From NCBI GenBank assembly GCA_937981765.1, contig CALJOM010000003.1, forward strand, positions 1 through 64,000: DNA of 64,000 nt. The letters are read 5' to 3'. This stretch comes from an uncultured Bacteroidales bacterium. Its GTDB lineage: Bacteria > Bacteroidota > Bacteroidia > Bacteroidales > Salinivirgaceae. Positions 18,021-26,940 of the stretch are shown one piece after another (position 1 is the first letter of the stretch; every line of letters starts with the position of its first letter). A program made the position numbers and the translations under genes. Under the pieces are notes generated by a model, which was given only the letters and a program-made list of their open reading frames with translations, ran no database searches and was not told the DNA's origin.

Positions 18021-18518
18021 CTATTGTTTACTGATAAACGTCACTTTCAACGGATCATCACACGTTGCTAACATTTGGGAAATGCTTTTGTTTAAGACTG
18101 GATGCCTAAACTCGGGTAAAATTTCACAAAGCGGCACAAGAACAAATCGCCTTGTGGCAATTCGTGGGTGAGGAATTTGTAATTGAGGATGATTCAAACA
18201 CAACTCATCGTAAAAAAGAATATCAATATCAATTGTTCTTGAATTGTAAGTAGATTCATCAGTATTTCCCCTTATACGCCCCAAAGATTTCTCGATATTT
18301 TGAATTTTAAGCAGAAGATCTAATGGCGAAAGTATGGTATCCAAGACAATAACCTGATTAAGAAAGCTGTCGGCTTCAAATCCCCAGGCTTCGGACTCGT
18401 AGATGGAAGAACATTGAATAATTCTACCACATTCAGTACCCAATAGGTTTCTGGCAGAAGCCAAAAATTCAAACCGTGGGTTTATGTTAGAGCCCAGTAA
18501 AAGAACTCCTGTCGACAT
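18021..18518 (-). CDS. folK: HPPK: 6-hydroxymethyl-dihydropterin pyrophosphokinase FolK
   Basis: Transfers pyrophosphate from ATP to 6-hydroxymethyl-7,8-dihydropterin in folate synthesis. The 165 residues show the start LLLGSNINPR, SSIYESEAWG near 36, LGRIRG near 93, the signature RTIDIDILFYDE (near 108-119) and IPHPRIATRRFVLVPL near 130, all characteristic of HPPK. Its ATG overlaps the stop of the chemoreceptor gene in a TAATG junction, so it is translationally coupled to that unrelated gene. Confidence 0.95.
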   Translation of the reverse strand: MSTGVLLLGSNINPRFEFLASARNLLGTECGRIIQCSSIYESEAWGFEADSFLNQVIVLDTILSPLDLLLKIQNIEKSLGRIRGNTDESTYNSRTIDIDILFYDELCLNHPQLQIPHPRIATRRFVLVPLCEILPEFRHPVLNKSISQMLATCDDPLKVTFISKQ

Positions 18519-20224
18519 TAGATTTTGAAAAACGATACCGTTTCTTTAAGTGTTATCGAAACATCTTTCATCTCCTCTGCCCCGGCTGCAAGCTCTTCGG
18601 CTGTTGAACTATTTTCTTGTGAAATTTGGTTTAGTTGGCGCACAGCTTGTTCTGTTACAGCAACGCTTTCCACCGATTTTTGATTCGAAATCTGAAGTTC
18701 TTCTATAATAGACAGCGATTTTTTCATTTCATCAACCTGGCTTTGCATAGATTGGCTTAATGTTTGAGCCATGGATAACCCATCGCCGGTTAGGGCAACA
18801 ATTTTCTCCGAAGCAATTCTGCTTCTTTCTGCTAATTTACGAACCTCTCCGGCAACAACAGCAAAACCTTTACCGTATTCACCTGCCCTAGCTGCCTCAA
18901 TGGCAGCATTTAGTGCCAAAATATTTGTTTGACGGGCAATTTCTGAAATAATCGACGATTCGTCGGTAATTTTATTCATCGATTCAAATGACCTAATAGC
19001 TAGGTGTTGATTTTCATTCAGATTTTTCGTATGTTCCTTGAATGCGGCAACAACCGACTTGAGTTTTTCCGACTCAACGCCAAAATGATTTCGCAACATG
19101 TCGAACGACTCCGAAACCCTCGATGCAGCCTCAGCCTGCTTAGCCGATGCCTGGGATAAGTTTTGAGACATGGCTGTAAATTGAGTCCCGGCCTGAACTA
19201 CCTTTTCAGAACTCAGATGGATTGAAGTAATAATTTCCCTTAGCGTGGCATTCAAATTATCAATGCCTCGAATTAAATCACCAATTTCGTCGCTTCTTTC
19301 AATATTCTTATCTAAACCTATATAAAGATTTCCAGACCTCAATGCTTCCACTATTTTCAATGATTGAGAAACTCCATGTTCCACATTTTTGGAAAACAAA
19401 AAGCTGACCATTAACCCTAAGGCAATTGCTAAGAGAGATACAACTACCATAACCATAATTCCCTTTCGGAACGAATCCTCAATAGCCGAATCTATCAACG
19501 CAATGTTTTTATCAAGCGTTTTAGCTGCCGATAACATCATATCTCCCAATGGTTTAACAATCTGTTCCTGCTCCAGGGCTATTGCGGCATAGTGGCTCAT
19601 CCCATCAAAGTACTCTTTCAACACAAAATTAGAAACTGGACTAGGAAATAGGGTCAGGAAAAGTTTCTCCCAACGATCGTAAACATTTCTGCTGCGGCTT
19701 GATACATAGGCCTGTTGAAGAATAATTAACTCATTCAAACCACGCTCCTCTTTGCCCCATGAAGGTTTTGAATTCAAATCGGCCATGATTTTGAAGGTAT
19801 TGTCGCGAACAGAATTATAGATTTCAATCCGCTGTTGTTGCAGATTGGAATATTTCGTAAAACCATCGTGGTAAAGCGTTATCTTGTTGATTATATCATC
19901 ATAATCGGCCTTTAAATGCTCAGGGGCTAAGGATTTTAGCTCCTTGAGTGTCGATACATTGAGTTGATAAATTGAATCCCCTTCTTTTATCAATTTAAGG
20001 TCGTTTGTCCATTGATAATTCAGAGCAGTAATTCGTGTTTGAGCAATATTGTATTTAATGGAAGCAGCCAACTTTTGCTGCTGGTTAAGAAATTGATATT
20101 CCTTAAGAAGATAATAGGCAATGAAAGCTAAGACTACAATCAGCAACATTACTAAAGAGAACCCAATCATCAATCGGGTTCCTATCTTTAAGTCTTTGCG
20201 TGTGGTTAAGGGTGGTTGTTTCAT
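18518..20224 (-). CDS. Methyl-accepting chemotaxis-type receptor
   Basis: Membrane receptor with a periplasmic sensor. The 568 residues carry TM1 (about 17-39), a helical periplasmic domain of about 215 residues of the four-helix-bundle type, TM2 (about 260-282), a HAMP linker (to about 335) and a cytoplasmic MA signalling domain. The hairpin tip reads [31 protein letters not shown] in the genome, the classic CheA/CheW-binding region (about residues 436-466). No che genes are in the window, so it is an orphan here. A well-spaced promoter lies upstream, and folK follows by a 1-base overlap. Confidence 0.92.
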   Translation of the reverse strand: MKQPPLTTRKDLKIGTRLMIGFSLVMLLIVVLAFIAYYLLKEYQFLNQQQKLAASIKYNIAQTRITALNYQWTNDLKLIKEGDSIYQLNVSTLKELKSLAPEHLKADYDDIINKITLYHDGFTKYSNLQQQRIEIYNSVRDNTFKIMADLNSKPSWGKEERGLNELIILQQAYVSSRSRNVYDRWEKLFLTLFPSPVSNFVLKEYFDGMSHYAAIALEQEQIVKPLGDMMLSAAKTLDKNIALIDSAIEDSFRKGIMVMVVVSLLAIALGLMVSFLFSKNVEHGVSQSLKIVEALRSGNLYIGLDKNIERSDEIGDLIRGIDNLNATLREIITSIHLSSEKVVQAGTQFTAMSQNLSQASAKQAEAASRVSESFDMLRNHFGVESEKLKSVVAAFKEHTKNLNENQHLAIRSFESMNKITDESSIISEIARQTNILALNAAIEAARAGEYGKGFAVVAGEVRKLAERSRIASEKIVALTGDGLSMAQTLSQSMQSQVDEMKKSLSIIEELQISNQKSVESVAVTEQAVRQLNQISQENSSTAEELAAGAEEMKDVSITLKETVSFFKI

Positions 20225-20238
20225 AGCTATTTTTCCTG

Positions 20239-20269
20239 TAAAAGTAAGAATTCCCTATAAATTTTCAAA
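20239..20269 (-). promoter_or_regulatory. Promoter of the chemoreceptor-folK unit
   Basis: On the minus strand TTTG (20266-20269), a spacer of exactly 19 bases and TACTTTTA (20239-20246) match the Bacteroidota promoter with a single mismatch at the last base of the -7 box. It lies 14 bases before the ATG. Confidence 0.65.
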
Positions 20270-20322
20270 CTTAATTGTTTATTTCAACGGCCATGTAAAT
20301 GGGAGATTTGTGAATTATTGTT

Positions 20323-20330
20323 TATTTTTG
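20323..20330 (+). promoter_or_regulatory. Promoter -7 box of the sirtuin gene
   Basis: TATTTTTG matches TAnnTTTG exactly, 26 bases before the ATG at 20357. This position argues against any start codon upstream of 20340. Confidence 0.55.
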
Positions 20331-20356
20331 GAGTACACTGTCTCAACAGAGAAGTT

Positions 20357-21052
20357 ATGAAAAAACTGGTAGTTTTAACGGGCGCTGGAATTTCGGCCGA
20401 GAGTGGAATTCGCACATTTCGTGATATGGGAGGATTGTGGGAAGAATATGATGTGATGGAAGTTGCCAGTCTTGAAGGATGGCGTAAAAACTATGAGCTG
20501 GTTTTACGATTCTATAACGAACGTCGACAACAGCTTGCCAACGTAAAACCCAATCAAGGGCATTTGGCCCTGGCTGAAGCTGAGAAATATTTCGACGTGC
20601 ATATTATTACTCAAAACGTGGATAATTTGCACGAACGTGCCGGAAGCACCAAGATTCTGCACCTTCACGGTGAGCTAACCAAAGCTCGTTCCACTGGCGA
20701 TGAGCTATTGGTATACGACATTGGATATAAAGATATTCTACCGGGCGACTGTTGCGAAAAAGGATATCAACTACGCCCGCATATCGTTTGGTTTGGAGAA
20801 GCAGTCCCGACAATTTCCGAAGCTGCACAAATAGCCTCAAAAGCCGACATTTTTGCGGTTATTGGCACATCGTTGAATGTTTATCCTGCAGCCGGGCTCA
20901 TCGATTATGTTCCTTCGCATGTGCCGATTTTTTTGATTGATCCAAACACGGTGAACGCTTGTCGCCGAAAAGTTACGTTCATTAAAGAGCCTGCTAGTAA
21001 GGGCGTTCCTTTAATGATTGAATCTTTAATTAAGGACTTTTTAACCAATTAG
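20357..21052 (+). CDS. cobB: Sir2-family NAD-dependent protein deacylase without zinc cysteines
   Basis: Removes acyl groups from protein lysines using NAD+. About 231 residues from the ATG at 20357. The NAD-binding GAGISAESGIRTFRD (near residues 8-22), TQNVDNLHERAG (near 94) and the catalytic His in LHLHGE (near 110) are present. YNERR near 55 resembles the Tyr/Arg pair of SIRT5-like desuccinylases. The usual CxxC...CxxC zinc ribbon is lost: the first pair position reads ARST and the second reads DCCEKG before QLRPHIVWFGE. From memory this variation recurs in Bacteroidota sirtuins, so the gene is likely functional. A desuccinylase or demalonylase activity is an inference. Confidence 0.9.
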   Translation: MKKLVVLTGAGISAESGIRTFRDMGGLWEEYDVMEVASLEGWRKNYELVLRFYNERRQQLANVKPNQGHLALAEAEKYFDVHIITQNVDNLHERAGSTKILHLHGELTKARSTGDELLVYDIGYKDILPGDCCEKGYQLRPHIVWFGEAVPTISEAAQIASKADIFAVIGTSLNVYPAAGLIDYVPSHVPIFLIDPNTVNACRRKVTFIKEPASKGVPLMIESLIKDFLTN

Positions 21053-21129
21053 TGTACGTCTACTTTTACCAGATCAATGTATCCAACAAAAGTTAGTAAC
21101 CTAGATGGGCAATAAATTTTATTGAATAT

Positions 21130-22755
21130 TCATTTTATCGGCTCCAGAACAATTGTTCCTAAGTCAGCTTTCATGCGGTAGTTGTTAAACTTTGCACTAT
21201 CGAAATTGAAGATATAATTGTCGGAATCTATTTTCTCGTATTTATCAGCAATCCGATACTTTAGAAACGGTTGAAAGCTTATTGAATGATATTCGAGGGT
21301 TCGGTTTGGAAACTTTTCTTCTGGTTCAATATTTTTTCTCACAGGGCTATATGTCAAGTTGACTGAACGTGCAACGACGTCTTTGCCGGGAGCAGAAATT
21401 TTGAAATAAACGGGTTTGTCGTTACTATACAAGGCAAAATTTCCTTGTTCATCGGAATAAGTATTCATACCAACCACCCAGTACTCATTCCATCCCCTGA
21501 TAACAGCGCCTTCAATCGGATTTCCGTTTTCATCTACAATTTTTCCACAGGTTATATAATTCTCATACCCCAGCATGTTAAAATAGTTTACTGGCCTAGG
21601 GAATGGCGGCAATTTGGGCAACGACATAAGGTTTCTAACTTCCGCAGCAGCGGGTTTTAGTGTCCCTATGATAGTATGTTTTCCATCCAAAGTTGTGGTA
21701 GTTCCCACGCGGTTAATGATTCCCGTATAATCATGTTCAAAAATGCCATGGTTAACCTCTTGGAATGTCCACCATCCATAGCCGCATATGCCCCACGAGC
21801 GAGCTATTTGAAAGCTTTCAAGCATAAATTGGCGCTGTTCCTCATAATATATGGAATCGTTATCGGCCGGGAGTGAAGTTTCACCAATTACAATTGGTTT
21901 ATTAACATAATGGGTGAACCAAAACAACTCGCTTGGAACTCGCAAGGGATGGTATGTGTGCACTTGAACAAAATCTACTTCTACAAGTGTAGGATCCCAG
22001 TGTAAAACATCTATGGGTTCAGCAAAAGCAATGGTGAAAAGTTGTTTTGGAGCGTATTGCCGCATCATTCTTTTCCACTCCCGGGTTATTTTTATAGGGA
22101 ATTGCTTGTTTTGATGATTATTTCCCAAGTACTTTTTGTGAAAATAAAGCGGTTCGTTAAAAAAATCGTAAGCGATGATCGCCGGTTCTTGCGAAAAATG
22201 GTGTATTAATTTTTTGGTGAACTTTTTAGCTTTAGTACTAAACGGAGGGGAAATCATTACGATAAGTTTCAAATCCTGGCTTTTAACTATATCTATAAAG
22301 TCCCGAAGTGTTTTTAAAAATGGCTGTGTTATTTCAAGAGCGTCAACTCTAAAAATATCGTCGTTGGATTTAAAAATGCGTATAAGGAATTCGTCTTTTT
22401 CTACATTTTGAAAAAAATCATTATCCAGGCAAAGGCGAACGGTATTAAATCCCATCTGGCAAATAATTTTCATGTGCCCCAAAATTTGATGATGAATCTC
22501 TTTTTTGGTGAAGTGTTCAAATTGGTTGGAAATTTCGTAGGATTTAAAAGGGCTAAGGACCAATTCACCAAATGAATCTCTAATCATAGTGGTGGAGTAA
22601 TTTAAAATCAGCGGGAAAAAAGTAGTGTCGCCTAGCTTGAACTCTTTCCCTTCAATACTAACAAATTGTTTGTTTGAAGGCTGCAAGCTGCATCCGGTCG
22701 AAATAAATAAAACGATTCCTGATAAAATAGGAAAAACACTTTTTATTGGCTTCAT
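21130..22755 (-). CDS. Lipoprotein glycoside hydrolase, GH5-like (clan GH-A)
   Basis: Surface or periplasmic lipoprotein with a TIM-barrel glycosidase fold. In 541 residues I see the lipobox ISTGC (Cys22), a barrel from about 30 to 370 with GFNTVRLCLD near 103, the probable acid/base Glu201 in FFNEP and the probable nucleophile Glu292 in VIGETS. HTYHPL near 266 and GYGWWTFQE near 325 fit barrel strands. A carboxypeptidase-regulatory-like beta domain follows (about 400-470), then a beta tail. Motifs fit cellulase/mannanase-type GH5 or a related GH-A family; the substrate cannot be told. No SusC/SusD pair is adjacent, so it is not in a standard polysaccharide-utilisation locus. Confidence 0.75.
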   Translation of the reverse strand: MKPIKSVFPILSGIVLFISTGCSLQPSNKQFVSIEGKEFKLGDTTFFPLILNYSTTMIRDSFGELVLSPFKSYEISNQFEHFTKKEIHHQILGHMKIICQMGFNTVRLCLDNDFFQNVEKDEFLIRIFKSNDDIFRVDALEITQPFLKTLRDFIDIVKSQDLKLIVMISPPFSTKAKKFTKKLIHHFSQEPAIIAYDFFNEPLYFHKKYLGNNHQNKQFPIKITREWKRMMRQYAPKQLFTIAFAEPIDVLHWDPTLVEVDFVQVHTYHPLRVPSELFWFTHYVNKPIVIGETSLPADNDSIYYEEQRQFMLESFQIARSWGICGYGWWTFQEVNHGIFEHDYTGIINRVGTTTTLDGKHTIIGTLKPAAAEVRNLMSLPKLPPFPRPVNYFNMLGYENYITCGKIVDENGNPIEGAVIRGWNEYWVVGMNTYSDEQGNFALYSNDKPVYFKISAPGKDVVARSVNLTYSPVRKNIEPEEKFPNRTLEYHSISFQPFLKYRIADKYEKIDSDNYIFNFDSAKFNNYRMKADLGTIVLEPIK

Positions 22756-22833
22756 AGGGTTGCAATAAAAATTTGTAAAAAAATTAATTAATCCAACCGG
22801 TTCTCTAACATATGGAAAATTCTTCCAATAAAC

Positions 22834-23802
22834 TTAAACATCAAATCCTATGATTTTCCCATTGGTCATAATCAATTGGTTATCGAAATAAACATCGGGT
22901 TCTTTTATAAGACCATCCACATGCAATGGAACGGAAATTCTTCCTCCCATAGTGATATTGTTTCCAAAGGCTATATGTATGGTACCATATACCTTTTCAT
23001 CCTCGAGAATTTCTCCGCATAAAATTGCCTTATAGTTGGTCCCGATACCAAATTCTGCCACAGCACGCGCATCCCGACCGGTTTTATCAAACATTTCTAT
23101 GAGTTTTTTTGCCTCTTCACCACCGGTAATCTTTTCTGCATATCCGTTTATTACCTCAATGGTAATTGGGGTGGATACCAATCCTATACCAGCAATAGAG
23201 CCGTCGATTACCAGAACTCCGTTAGACCCATCTTCCCAAGGCGCTAAATAAACTTCACCTGAAGGCAAATTCCCGCTCTCTCCTTTATTTCGTAAAACAC
23301 CGGTACTAGGAAGAACCTTCCGTCCTTTTACCGGCATAGTAATATCAGTTCCTTTTCGGGTTGTAACACGGATAGTTTCAACACCTTCTAGCTTCTTTAT
23401 TATAAAATCAGTAAGAGCAATAATCTTACTGTAATCAGCATTAAGGCAACGTATCATGGTGTCGACAGAAATTCCGGGCATGGTGCCAACTCGTACTCCT
23501 TCTTTTGCAGCATTCCTGCGGGCGTCGGTATGGGTTAACGATTTCTGGGTAGGGCAGACCACCACATCTACCATTTTCATGAGTTCGGCAACCGCAGTTG
23601 GCGGTTCTTGACCGTTAATGTCTCTGCTTTTGATTTCTACGAAGATGGATTCTTTACACATTTTTTTACCCTCTTCGTACAAAACATATCCTATTTCACG
23701 TTTTAGCTCATCGGTAACAATTAGTAACGTTTCCTGAGGTTGAAGCCCCATACAATCGCGCAATGCAATAATAGCCGCTTGCTGAAGTTCTGTGTTTTTC
23801 AT
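22834..23802 (-). CDS. M29-like aminopeptidase
   Basis: Probable cytosolic metalloaminopeptidase related to family M29 (thermophilic aminopeptidase/PepS). From the ATG at 23802 the protein has about 322 residues; the TTG six codons upstream is less likely. Motifs include VVVCPTQKSLTHTDAR near 86, GNLPSGEVYLAPWED near 205, AEFGIGTN near 260, the metal Glu in GEILEDEK and the C-terminal GTIHIAFGNN...LHVDGLI with metal-ligand histidines. It starts just after the terminator of the rplM-tsf operon, so it is probably transcribed separately. Confidence 0.8.
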   Translation of the reverse strand: MKNTELQQAAIIALRDCMGLQPQETLLIVTDELKREIGYVLYEEGKKMCKESIFVEIKSRDINGQEPPTAVAELMKMVDVVVCPTQKSLTHTDARRNAAKEGVRVGTMPGISVDTMIRCLNADYSKIIALTDFIIKKLEGVETIRVTTRKGTDITMPVKGRKVLPSTGVLRNKGESGNLPSGEVYLAPWEDGSNGVLVIDGSIAGIGLVSTPITIEVINGYAEKITGGEEAKKLIEMFDKTGRDARAVAEFGIGTNYKAILCGEILEDEKVYGTIHIAFGNNITMGGRISVPLHVDGLIKEPDVYFDNQLIMTNGKIIGFDV

Positions 23803-23848
23803 AGTGCTATTTTCTTGCAAAATAGCAGAATTTTATGAATTAAAAAAG

Positions 23849-23876
23849 CGCCAAAATTAAATTTGGCGTTTTTTTT
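23849..23876 (-). terminator. Terminator of the rplM-rpsI-rpsB-tsf operon
   Basis: A 7-bp stem CGCCAAA/TTTGGCG with a 6-base loop lies 25 bases after the tsf stop. On the minus strand it is followed by CTTTTTTAATT. It also has a T run on the plus strand, so it is structurally bidirectional. Confidence 0.85.
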
Positions 23877-23900
23877 ATACATGGTTGAATAATTGCATAA

Positions 23901-24725
23901 TTAGTCAGCCAAAGAATAACGACGAATTGCAATCACTTTCGCTCCGGCAGCATTTTTAGCCAGATAGTCGCGAACTGATATTTTTCCTTCTTTAATAAAC
24001 TCTTGGTTTAACAAAGTGCTTTCCTGAAAGAATTTTTGAAGACGTCCTTGTGCAATTTTGTCGAGCATGTTTTCAGGTTTGCCTTCAAGTCGAGCCTTTT
24101 CGCGGGCAATTTCCAATTCTTTTTCAATTACATCGGCAGGAACATCGTCTTTATCGACACTAACAGGCGACATAGCTGCAATTTGCATAGCAACGTCTTT
24201 TCCGGTTTGTTCATCAACTGAACCTTGGAAAGCTACTAAACTGGCCAATTTATTTCCGGCATGAATATACGCAGCTACAAAATCTCCGGTAACAAAATCG
24301 AAATAAGTTAAATCGATTTTCTCACCAATAACAGCAATCTGCTCGTTAATTTTTTCCTGTACAGATATTGTATCGAATTTTAAACCTTTAAGCTCCTCCA
24401 AGGTCTTTGGTTGTTGCTGTAAGGCAATTTCAACAATTTTGTTAGCTACGTTAATAAAGTCACCATTTTTAGCCACAAAGTCAGTTTCGCAATTTAACGA
24501 AATAATGGCTCCGTATTTTTTGTTTGAGGATACTTTGGCAAGAACAACACCTTCGTTGGCTTCACGGTCGGCTCTTTTTGCAGCCACAAGTTTGCCTTTT
24601 TCACGAATAATCTGAACTGCTTTATCGAAATCGCCGTTAGCTTCTTCGAGGGCTTGTTTGCAGTCCATCATTCCGGCAGATGTCATCTTACGAAGTTTTG
24701 CCACATCGGCAGCGGTAATAGCCAT
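23901..24725 (-). CDS. tsf: Translation elongation factor Ts
   Basis: Guanine-nucleotide exchange factor for EF-Tu. The 274 residues have the N-terminal UBA-like domain (AADVAKLRKMTSAGMMDCKQAL), the LRKMTSAGMMDCK signature and the core motif LNCETDFVAKN near 87. The C-terminal half with the dimerisation region is complete. Last gene of the ribosomal operon, 32 bases after rpsB, with a clear terminator behind it. Confidence 0.98.
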   Translation of the reverse strand: MAITAADVAKLRKMTSAGMMDCKQALEEANGDFDKAVQIIREKGKLVAAKRADREANEGVVLAKVSSNKKYGAIISLNCETDFVAKNGDFINVANKIVEIALQQQPKTLEELKGLKFDTISVQEKINEQIAVIGEKIDLTYFDFVTGDFVAAYIHAGNKLASLVAFQGSVDEQTGKDVAMQIAAMSPVSVDKDDVPADVIEKELEIAREKARLEGKPENMLDKIAQGRLQKFFQESTLLNQEFIKEGKISVRDYLAKNAAGAKVIAIRRYSLAD

Positions 24726-24757
24726 AGATATAAATGTTTTATTGTTAATAGTTGAGT

Positions 24758-25654
24758 TTATTCTTCATCGTCTTCGTCGGATTCGGAAGCGAATTCTTCG
24801 TCATCCTCCTCTTCTTGGTCGATTGAATCTTCGTTGAAATCTTCCTCGCTAATTTCCGACTTGATATCTTCAATTAGTTCTTCCTCGTCAACGATTTGTG
24901 ATTTTCTTTTTCTTAATTTTGCTTTGGAGGTTTTTTCTTCCGGCTCTTCCTCTTTGTCGGTTTCGAGTTTACGCTCACTCAATCCCTCCTTAATCATATC
25001 CACAAGATAGTCAATAATTAGAGAGATAGATTTTGCAGCGTCGTCGTTAGCAGGGATAGCAAAATCAACCAAATTAGGGTTAGAGTTGGTGTCAACAATT
25101 GCAAAAACAGGTATACCTAAACGACGTGCTTCGGCCACAGCATTTTTTTCTTTCTGAATATCTACCACAAAAAGTGCTGCCGGTAAACGGGTCATGTCCA
25201 CAATGGAACCGAGGTTTTTCTCTAGTTTAGCACGTTGACGCGAAATTTGTAAGCGTTCGCGTTTTGCCATGTGGTCGAGTGTCCCGTCTTTTTCCATACG
25301 GTCGAATACACTGATTTTCTTGACTGCTTTACGTATGGTTGGAAAATTGGTTAACATTCCACCAAACCAACGTTCAGTAACGTAGGGCATGCCGATTTCT
25401 TTAATTTTTTCGGCAACAATTTCTTTAGCTTGCTTTTTAGTGGCCACAAAAAGGATTTTTCTTCCACTGCGTGCAATGTTTTTCATTGCATTTCCGGCCT
25501 CTTCAAGCTTTACAATAGTTTTGTGCAAGTCGATAATATGAATCCCGTTCTTTTCCATAAAGATGTAAGGAGCCATGTTGGGATTCCACTTGCGTTTGAG
25601 ATGTCCGAAATGGGCACCTGCTTCTAGTAGTTGTTCAAATGTGATATTTGCCAT
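24758..25654 (-). CDS. rpsB: 30S ribosomal protein S2 with acidic C-terminal extension
   Basis: Small-subunit protein uS2. The first roughly 225 residues are a normal S2 domain: HFGHLKRKWNPNM near 17, FVATKKQAK near 69, RWFGGMLTNF near 91 and the VDTNSNPNLVDFAIPANDDA segment near 188-207. The last 70 or so residues form an extension with a Lys/Arg patch followed by a long Glu/Asp-rich tail (for example EEEDDEEFASESDEDDEE), probably disordered. It precedes tsf, the almost universal order. Confidence 0.97.
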   Translation of the reverse strand: MANITFEQLLEAGAHFGHLKRKWNPNMAPYIFMEKNGIHIIDLHKTIVKLEEAGNAMKNIARSGRKILFVATKKQAKEIVAEKIKEIGMPYVTERWFGGMLTNFPTIRKAVKKISVFDRMEKDGTLDHMAKRERLQISRQRAKLEKNLGSIVDMTRLPAALFVVDIQKEKNAVAEARRLGIPVFAIVDTNSNPNLVDFAIPANDDAAKSISLIIDYLVDMIKEGLSERKLETDKEEEPEEKTSKAKLRKRKSQIVDEEELIEDIKSEISEEDFNEDSIDQEEEDDEEFASESDEDDEE

Positions 25655-25759
25655 TGTTTTTCTTTCTCCAAGTTTACGTTCTTTCTCTAGGCAACCTGCC
25701 GGTAGTCGTTGAATAACACGAATCCGACGGGTTTAGATACTAAACTTGCTGTTAAACCA

Positions 25760-26170
25760 TTAACGTTTACTAAATTGAAATCTTTTACGAGCTTTGGGAC
25801 GTCCGTATTTTTTTCGTTCAACCACTCTAGGGTCGCGGGTAAGAAACCCTTCTTTCTTAAGCAGTGTACGATTTTCAGGATTAAGTTCACACAAAGCCTT
25901 GGATATAGCCAAACGCAGGGCTTCGGCTTGACCTTTAACGCCTCCTCCCTGTAGATTAACTACTACGTTGTATTGCATACCTATGTTTAAAACCTTAAAA
26001 GGTTGTTCAACAACGTATTGTAGGGTAGTAGCCGGGAAATACTCTTTGTAATCACGGTCGTTCACCACGATTTTCCCTTCTTTTATGTCCTTGTCTGGTT
26101 GCCTAAGGTAGACCCTTGCAACGGCAGCTTTACGTCTTCCGACTGCTACAATTTGTTTCTGTTGTTCCAT
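25760..26170 (-). CDS. rpsI: 30S ribosomal protein S9
   Basis: Small-subunit protein uS9, 136 residues. VGRRKAAVARVYLR near the start and the end RKKYGRPKARKRFQFSKR are diagnostic; the terminal KR reaches the decoding-site tRNA in known ribosomes. It lies 5 bases after rplM, the conserved L13-S9 pair, and 105 bases before rpsB. Confidence 0.98.
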   Translation of the reverse strand: MEQQKQIVAVGRRKAAVARVYLRQPDKDIKEGKIVVNDRDYKEYFPATTLQYVVEQPFKVLNIGMQYNVVVNLQGGGVKGQAEALRLAISKALCELNPENRTLLKKEGFLTRDPRVVERKKYGRPKARKRFQFSKR

Positions 26171-26175
26171 ATCGA

Positions 26176-26631
26176 CTACCTAATTTTTTTCAAATCAATT
26201 ACTTGCGGATTTTGAGCTGCGTGTGGATGCTCGTTTCCGGCGTAAACATGTAAATTACCAAACAATCTACGACCCAGACGATTTTTGGGGAGCATACCTT
26301 TCACTGCGTGCTCTAAAACGCGGGAGGGATGTTTGAATTTTACGTTTGATGCTTTAACTTCACATTGTCCTCCGGGATAACCTGTGTGGTGAATGTAGAA
26401 TTTTTTCTCCCACTTGTCGCCGGTAAATCGTACTTTATCAGCGTTGATTACCACTACGTTATCTCCACAGTCCACGTGAGGAGTGTAATCTGGCCTGTGC
26501 TTGCCGCGTAGGACTAATGCAATTCTTGATGCTAAGCGTCCTACTGTTTCGTTTTCCGCATCAACCAATACCCACTGTTTTTTAACTGTACTTGAATTGG
26601 CCGATACTGTTTTGTAGCTCAATGTATTCAC
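26176..26631 (-). CDS. rplM: 50S ribosomal protein L13
   Basis: Large-subunit protein uL13, 151 residues, with WVLVDAENETVGRLAS, LRGKHRPDYTPHVDCGD and GMLPKNRLGRRLFGNLHVYAG as expected. The start codon is GTG at 26631. Upstream, minus-strand AGGAGG sits 6 bases before it, a full Shine-Dalgarno sequence, which is unusual in this phylum and fixes the start. First gene of the rplM-rpsI-rpsB-tsf operon. Confidence 0.98.
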   Translation of the reverse strand: MNTLSYKTVSANSSTVKKQWVLVDAENETVGRLASRIALVLRGKHRPDYTPHVDCGDNVVVINADKVRFTGDKWEKKFYIHHTGYPGGQCEVKASNVKFKHPSRVLEHAVKGMLPKNRLGRRLFGNLHVYAGNEHPHAAQNPQVIDLKKIR

Positions 26632-26633
26632 TA

Positions 26634-26645
26634 CTAACCTCCTGT
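26634..26645 (-). promoter_or_regulatory. Strong Shine-Dalgarno before the rplM GTG start
   Basis: Minus-strand ACAGGAGGTTAG contains AGGAGGT, complementary to the 16S anti-SD, at proper distance from a GTG start. Bacteroidota mostly lack such sites, so its presence on a ribosomal-protein operon may serve regulation. Confidence 0.6.
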
Positions 26646-26690
26646 TTTTGTTTTACAAATGTTTCTTATCTAACTCTAAAATTCGGACTG

Positions 26691-26698
26691 CAAAGATA
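26691..26698 (-). promoter_or_regulatory. Promoter -7 box of the rplM operon
   Basis: Minus-strand TATCTTTG matches TAnnTTTG exactly and gives a leader of roughly 50 bases before the GTG. The rest of the gap to 26940 is AT-rich; I find no further gene there. Confidence 0.65.
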
Positions 26699-26940
26699 CG
26701 GATATTTTTTTATTAACTATCAATTGTATGCTTTTTTGTAAAAATGTTTTGCGTTTCAACAATCTATAGTTGCCAGAGTCGGTTGATATTTTTTTGCAGA
26801 ATTTTCTTCTACCCGATTTTGGTACTTATAAATCTTTTACAAAAAGTAGTGCCAATTGATTATCAATAAGGAACTTAGCTTAAACATCAAAGGATTAACA
26901 GTTAAAAATTTGTTAAAGTTTTGCACTTTTTGAGAAAAAA

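Noticed and set aside
23849-23876. Hairpin considered as an M29 aminopeptidase attenuator
   Set aside because: Its position 25 bases after tsf and the T tract on the minus strand fit an ordinary operon terminator.
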